Position numbers and translations under genes: made by a program. From NCBI RefSeq assembly GCF_000224145.3, contig NW_004190383.2, positions 1 through 64,000 of the forward strand: a DNA stretch of 64,000 bases. The letters run 5' to 3'. This DNA comes from Ciona intestinalis (Eukaryota; Chordata; Ascidiacea; Phlebobranchia; Cionidae). Of this stretch, positions 59,058 through 64,000 are shown in pieces. Under the pieces are notes generated by a model that searched no databases, was not told the DNA's origin, and was given only the letters and a program-made list of their open reading frames with translations. How positions within the stretch are numbered: position 1 is the first letter of the stretch; each line of letters starts with the position of its first letter.

Positions 59058-59405
59058 AAATGCAAAGATGGTAGAACCATAATCAAATCAGCGCCATAAG
59101 TATACGTTGTACGCTAACCGGGCAACTTTGAATACTGTGCAAAAGTATACTTACACTGCATCATATTCATATAACGTATATATAGTAGGGTGGGGAAAAT
59201 GAGATACCTCTTTATTCTATTTTCTTCTCCTAAATGGAGTAAACAAGGCGAAGATGGTAGAACTACGATAAAATCAGCGCCATACGTATACGTTGTATGC
59301 TAACCGGGCAACTTTAAATACTGTGCATACGTCGGTTAGCCATACATATTTACACGGTTACACTGCTATGGTATTCATAACGTATATAGAAGGGTGGGGG
59401 AAAGT
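59058..59405. repeat. Tandem duplication of about 186 bp
   Basis: Two copies begin AAGATGGTAGAAC (59065, 59251), share GTATACGTTGTA, CTAACCGGGCAACTTT and AACGTATATA, and each runs into a MITE left end. A MITE was copied along with its flank. Confidence 0.85.
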
Positions 59406-59576
59406 GGGACACCTCTTCATTCTATTTTCTCGTCCCATTCGGTAGTAAACAAAGAACATTCAAAGGATTATAAAACCGTATCCTCACAACTCCCATAGAC
59501 CGTTGCTAATTGTTTAAAACACGATCAGAATACGTATATCATGCTAAATGTGTCCCTTCTTTTCCACCCTACCATA
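59388..59576 (-). mobile_element. MITE copy
   Basis: This is a full-length copy between HAL and the MARVEL gene. A related truncated copy lies at 59185-59245 in the tandem duplication there. Confidence 0.88.
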
Positions 59577-59824
59577 ATTATACTCTACTTTAGCCACACA
59601 TATACTACATACGTTAACATTTCAAATAAAACAAAGTTTTTTCAACGTAGCATCTACACAACAAAGTAAAAACATGCTGGGAACAAAATCTCGCTTGTTC
59701 ACTTCTGTAGTTAAGTGATTACTGTTCGTGTCTCAAGAAATCGACCAGCCAGTTCCGGAACACGTATTATATGATCATAACAAAAACAAACAATCGCTAC
59801 GCCACTTCTTGGGCTATGCAGGGG

Positions 59825-62671
59825 TTATGCATTCACTGCAGCAGGTTCTGATTGTGGGTTGGATCGCCACGATTTAAACGCCAGGTAAGCACCGGCAGCG
59901 TACAGGAACAAACATATAAAGCCGAAGATCTGCGAAAAATTGTTGCTTTTTAGATTTTTGTGAATACTGAATGCGCGCTATTTAAATAAAGTAATTAATT
60001 TGACTCGATGAGCTCATAGTTTAAGATAATAGTTGAGAGCAATTCGTAGAAAAAGAGATCGAATTAAAGTCTTGCAAAGTTACTTATACGTGGTAACTCG
60101 TAAGCGGACACTAGGTGCATGAAACAGAACACCCGTGTTAAAACGACTGTCGTTATTGCCCCGCTATGCGAGGATGAATCAAGTTACATACGTAATAACT
60201 CGTAAGAGTGTATGACTGTATGAGGTGTATGAAACAGAACACTCTCTGCCCAACCATGCAATGATAAAGCAAGTTACATTAATTTATTCAAAGTCGTGAC
60301 CAATTTACAGACTCCATCATACCTTTAATTTACATTTAAACGTAAATATCAATATAGAGTATAGATAAGACATCTCAACTTACTGCGGCAGCTGTTAGAG
60401 CTCCATTCGTGGAAAACGCGGCAGCAATAATTGAGCCGATGAAAAAGAAAATTGAAGCGAACACGTAGTGAATGAATTCCTGCGTTAAAGCGGGTATAAC
60501 AAATCGAGGTGATATAAGATGGAACACTATAAAAATTGTTAGTACTGTGGGGTAAAATGGATACCGTTGGCTCATAATATTTGTTATACAGTAGATGAGA
60601 CACCTTTTAACTCTATTTTCTTGTCCCATTTTGTACTAAACAAAGAACATTCAAAGAATTATAAAACCGTATCCTCACGACTCCCATAGACCGTTGTTAA
60701 TTGGTAAAAACACGATCAGGATATTTGGATATTATGTGCTAAAGGTGTCCCATCTTTTCCCACCCCGCTATATAGTACTGTGGGGTAAGATGTCGTTAGC
60801 ACCTAATCAAGTTTTTAACAATTAAAAACATTGCTCGTTTAGAGTCTATTTAAATGGCGATGCAATTTGGGCAAAATATATCTTTTATATTATACAATTG
60901 GATGGACTTGATTTTTATCTGTTACATTTTCATAGCACCAGATCCTTACAATATTTCTTTACATAAGAATTGTCCAACTTTATGAGCACCAGATTCTCTT
61001 TTAGAGTCATGAGGGTACGGTCCCATCTTACCCCAACAAATGCCATCTTACCCCAACACATCCCATCTTACCCCAACTAATCCCATATTACCTCCCAACA
61101 AATTTATTTTACACAAGAGTTAATTGTTCAACTCTATGAGCACCAGATTCTCTTTTTAAAGTCATGGGGCTACGGTCCCATCTTACTCCCAACATATCCC
61201 ATCTTTACCCAACATATCCCATCTTACCCCAACACATTCCATCTTACCCCCAAATTCCATCTTACCCCACCCTATTAAGCTATGAACGTTATGTTACCGT
61301 GAGCGACCAGTCGATGCAACGTAATCTGTGATGAACGTTAAGCAGCACCAACAAGTATAATATGATGACTGACCACATGTGCCACTGACAGACCCACTCA
61401 AAGAAACGGTAACCACTGATCGAACGGTACGTCCACCAGGGTGCGCACGCGGCACATAAATACGCGATGAGACTGCATATCTGTAAAGGATATTTGCGCA
61501 ACTTTTATTATTTCTATCGTTTTCCAATAAAAAAATACAAAAACGAACAATCGCTTAAAAACATCTGTAGAGGGGACATAAAAACCTTAATCAAGGAAAC
61601 AGAACATAATGTTTTATATTTAAGACTAAACAATATACATAAATCTATTCTATGTGGGTAAGGTCCCGCAGCGTTGCATGCCATGGGGGAAATTGAGCCA
61701 ATATACGAGACCCCGTTCGTGTTATAGCTTTAACACATCTGTCCCACGCTGTTGTAAATGCAGCGAAAAAGAATGGAATTTACGGCTTTTGTTTAATTAA
61801 GCGTATGGTGCCCAGTGTCTTTCTTAGCAGGAACAAAACATTACCCAGCAGTGAAGCTACAGCCGCTGATGGCGCGCGATCGTTTAGCGCAGCTACACAA
61901 AAAGCTCTATAGTCTGAATTGGCCTACTTTAGAATTAGCGCGAAATCTGGGCATGGCACATTTGACTCAAAATGACGACGCGTCGAAATCTCAAGCACCC
62001 GCCTTTGTGGAGAGCCGAGTATTACGAAGTGTTAATGCGATCTCGAGTGGCCTCCTGTTGGTAGAAAAACCAACGTAAGCAGTCAAGCATGACGGTAAAT
62101 TGCCTCATTGCAACCATATACGCGCAAATGTTGCACATCGAAACAGCGGTGTTTTGATTGGAAACGCATGTTTTATTCGAACCTATTTTTTAGAATGTAC
62201 ATAATATTTATTAAATGAAAACTCAACAAAATGAATTTAACAAAAAGTTTCGGGTTATATACTTATATTCTAACAAAGCAGACATTAAGCGCGACTTGAT
62301 TTTATCTGCTACTTGAATCGAAAATCAATTCAATCACAAGTCTCATAGGTAGCCGGTTTAAACCGGTGGAATATAATACGAAAATCTGGTAAAGAGTAAT
62401 AGCTTGCTAGGTGTAGCGACCTTCTTTCTTCCAATTTAAACGTAAAAATGTTTTGTGTTTTTTTACAAGTGTTGTTTCGTCGCTATATCCTGTCTTTTGT
62501 TTTAAATATTTCTAAATTTTCGCTACCGTAATCGAAGAGACAAATATAGTTACAACAGCTTACCGCTTGAACTACTTTCAGTATTGCTGGCACAGTTTTG
62601 GGGTAAGCCTTGTTCAATGTAAACGTCGCTGGCGTTCTATCTTCACTGGTTGTGACTGTAGTAGTCGCCAT
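59825..62671 (-). CDS. Four-transmembrane MARVEL-domain protein (4 exons)
   Basis: The exons, 5' to 3', are 62564-62671, 61298-61480, 60384-60479 and 59825-59929, all in phase 0, giving 163 aa ending in TAA. Four hydrophobic helices are visible: the exon 1/2 junction (AILKVVQAICSLIAYLCAAC), HMWSVIILYLLVLLNV, YVFASIFFFIGSIIAAAFS and IFGFICLFLYAAGAYLAFKS. This layout, the length and the short cytoplasmic tails fit the MARVEL family (plasmolipin, MAL, CMTM), which acts in membrane apposition and vesicle traffic. The last helix followed by SWR resembles plasmolipin and CMTM proteins. I cannot name the ortholog. The start ATG at 62671 is followed by a Thr-rich N-terminus. Exon 3 has a possible longer form with an upstream acceptor, but its phase does not fit. 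Confidence 0.82.
60070..60285 (+). repeat. 99 bp repeat, 2 units
   Basis: Two diverged modules with an ATTAATTTATTC tail lie in the last intron of the MARVEL gene. Confidence 0.83.
60590..60775 (-). mobile_element. MITE copy with GGGGTAA-type ends on both sides
   Basis: The core is typical. It is flanked by TAGTACTGTGGGGTAARATG at 60540 and again at 60774, so it is nested in or fused to the second subfamily. It lies in a MARVEL gene intron. Confidence 0.83.
60895..61165 (+). repeat. Dispersed repeat family E, copy 3, partly duplicated
   Basis: GACTTGATTTTTATCTGTTA and AGCACCAGATCCTTACAATA are followed by GAGCACCAGATTCTCTTTT. The second half recurs about 155 bases downstream. Confidence 0.72.
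61020..61275 (+). repeat. Short (about 20 bp) minisatellite built from the MITE end
   Basis: Two clusters (61020-61085, 61160-61275) repeat units of the form CCCATCTTACCCCAACAAAT about four and five times. The unit equals the right terminal sequence of the GGGGTAA-end MITE subfamily. They lie in the MARVEL intron, ending 23 bases before exon 2's donor side. Confidence 0.88.
61825..62072 (+). CDS. Unrecognised plus-strand exon inside MARVEL intron 1
   Basis: A plus-strand stretch is open for about 82 codons, bounded by a good acceptor (TCTTTCTTAG|CAGG) and a good donor (CCAAC|GTAAGC). It is less AT-rich than its surroundings and includes motifs such as LAQLHKKLYSLNWPTLELA and ESRVLRSVNAISSGLLL. 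An internal Met begins MARDRLAQLHKK, so this could be a first coding exon after a 5' (possibly trans-splice) acceptor. I did not find a convincing next exon before the window ends and do not recognise the protein. It lies antisense within the first intron of the MARVEL gene. Confidence 0.4.
62450..62556 (+). repeat. Dispersed repeat family D, copy 5
   Basis: TTTTACAAGTGTTGTTTCG starts the copy and TAATCGAAGAGACAAATA ends it. It lies immediately downstream of MARVEL exon 1. Confidence 0.72.
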
Positions 62672-62699
62672 GCTATGTTACACAGTAAGCACTCAAGAA

Positions 62700-63830
62700 T
62701 TCGAATAAAACTCGCCGCTTCTAAGTTTGAAACCTAACCCACTCTTTCTCTACAGCGGGATGACGTAATTGGGAACCTCAACTCAACGCAGCTGCTTCTT
62801 CAACTCGGCCACGTAGTCTACACTCGCTAAAGTAGTACATAGCAATAAACGGCGATTACAAACATTAACATCCATCTTCTAATTAGTGAATGTTTTACGA
62901 CAGAGTCAATACTGAATTTAAAATTATCGTATAAGTGATAACACTGGTTTAGATACCGGCCTAGTTTGCTATCAATAACGAACTGAGAAATAGCCAGCGG
63001 GGAAATCGTACTTGGCGGCCAATGCAAAAATATAATCAACTCAACATACAAAAACTCTAAACCGAACATACATACAAACTGTATGCGCCACATGACTTAC
63101 ACGAATGTGGCGCATAAACAACAGGGAATTTTGTAAAAGCCTTTACCAAAACACAACGACGTTGGCGCAAAGAGTAAGTTACAATTCTGACCCGAAAGCG
63201 TTTTAAAATCTCCCATTTTACTTTTATTGTTTCCGGCGTTTTTGTTTACTAAATCATACAGATGTGGGCGAGATATGAATCATAGCACTCTGTACATAAA
63301 GCAAAGCATATATACTAATAGTATATATGCTTTGCATAAAGCGTGAATTTATTCGATGTTTCTTCGACACCGGTTTAGTAATTAAAGTTCCAAATGTGGA
63401 TTGTTGTAAAGCCATGAAATGCATTTGGCGTGCTTGGTTTTTGTTAGGTCGCTGTTAAACACAAATTATGTTCCAAAACCGATCGTTAAGTCAATAACGT
63501 TGTTTGACTTAAAAAGAATAACAACACACTGAAAGCCAGGCGATTTGGAATTGTTTAAAGAAATGGGGAACGAAAGTTTTATTATAAAATTTCTATTGAA
63601 ACGTTGCTAAGTAACGGTCACGCATGAACAACAATGTTTGACGCTGGATTTTAACTTTTATTCCTTGGCTTTATATTTATATTTAGTCTGTCTGTTTAGC
63701 GCGTACTGCTGTGTTAAACTGTTTAGTCTTGGCATTTACACATTTTTACGCTCTAGTGTTTTGGTATATTGGTGTTATTAACGAAAAATATTTCTTTAAA
63801 CTTGTTAAACTGTTTAGTCTTTGTTTAGTC
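62700..63830. other. 5' flank of the MARVEL gene, no gene seen
   Basis: It contains the palindrome at 63301. The 88-codon minus-strand frame at 62827-63093 is hydrophobic but has no splice support or familiar motif. The MARVEL promoter is expected here, though no clear TATA box was identified. Confidence 0.5.
63295..63342. repeat. Perfect 35-base palindrome
   Basis: Arms of 17 bases (GCAAAGCATATATACTA, 63301-63317, and its reverse complement at 63319-63335) flank a single A. The octamer CATAAAGC occurs on both sides. It may be a tiny insertion or a cruciform-forming site. No terminator role is claimed. Confidence 0.9.
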
Positions 63831-63834
63831 TTAC

Positions 63835-64000
63835 TTTATCCTCGCGTAGCCGGAAAACGACAGTCGTTATCACACAGGTTTAACACCTCGTGCCAGCTTA
63901 TGAGTTACCATGTATGTTACTTTGTGGGTGATTGTTTTTGGGTTTTTTTTGACATGTATATTTTGTGGCATATTTTTCATATGGGTTTTAAAAATTAAAA
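63835..64000 (-). mobile_element. Composite SINE, reverse, cut by window end
   Basis: A 99 bp module (GGAAAACGACAGTCGTTATC, TTTAACACCTCGTGCC) and the T-rich linker are visible. The head would lie beyond the window. Confidence 0.78.

Noticed and set aside
62827..63093. An 88-codon hydrophobic minus-strand protein
   Set aside because: AT-rich DNA gives hydrophobic frames by chance. There are no splice signals, and the MARVEL gene start at 62671 does not need it.

Overview
The window is animal nuclear DNA. The genes have many short exons with GT-AG introns. AT-rich introns and intergenic DNA are packed with small repeats, and there are three runs of N left by assembly. The repeats (a MITE with ends like TAGGGTGGGGGAAGATGGGA, a tRNA-derived SINE, and 97-99 bp tandem repeats) and the protein identities point to a tunicate, most likely Ciona intestinalis or C. 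robusta. The species call is an inference.

Five protein-coding genes were assembled exon by exon from splice sites and reading phase. (1) Kazrin, minus strand: a shared body of 15 exons at 3179-16836, plus three phase-compatible candidate first exons at 18.8, 21.9 and 25.2 kb. (2) CFAP206, minus strand, 14 exons at 26666-35195, 624 aa, an axonemal radial-spoke protein. (3) An FLVCR-family major facilitator transporter, plus strand, 11 exons at 38342-46252, 455 aa. (4) Histidine ammonia-lyase, minus strand, about 14 exons at 47559-57567, about 639 aa, with the Ala-Ser-Gly cofactor triad. One of its exons appears twice, on either side of a 50-N gap. (5) A four-transmembrane MARVEL-family protein, minus strand, 4 exons at 59825-62671, 163 aa. 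The genes do not form a pathway. Their order looks like ordinary dense tunicate gene packing. CFAP206 and FLVCR are divergent, and FLVCR and HAL are convergent.

Weaker gene signals are a plus-strand exon inside MARVEL intron 1 (61825-62072) and a plus-strand micro-ORF inside a kazrin intron (9113-9207, second exon near 9454).

The non-coding space is mostly repeats. About 40 MITE copies fall into two end-sequence subfamilies. A composite SINE has a 3' module of about 99 bp that also occurs as tandem arrays, the largest being 12 units at 10.7-11.9 kb. A 97 bp repeat forms six arrays, two of which lie in opposite orientation around the FLVCR gene. There are two further dispersed families and a 20 bp minisatellite at 61 kb that looks derived from the MITE end. 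No CRISPR array, rRNA gene, intact tRNA gene or prokaryotic element was seen. The most interesting items are the HAL exon duplication, the SINE/99 bp array relationship, the alternative kazrin first exons, the excess of TGACGTCA palindromes in the kazrin half, and the plus-strand exon at 61.8 kb.
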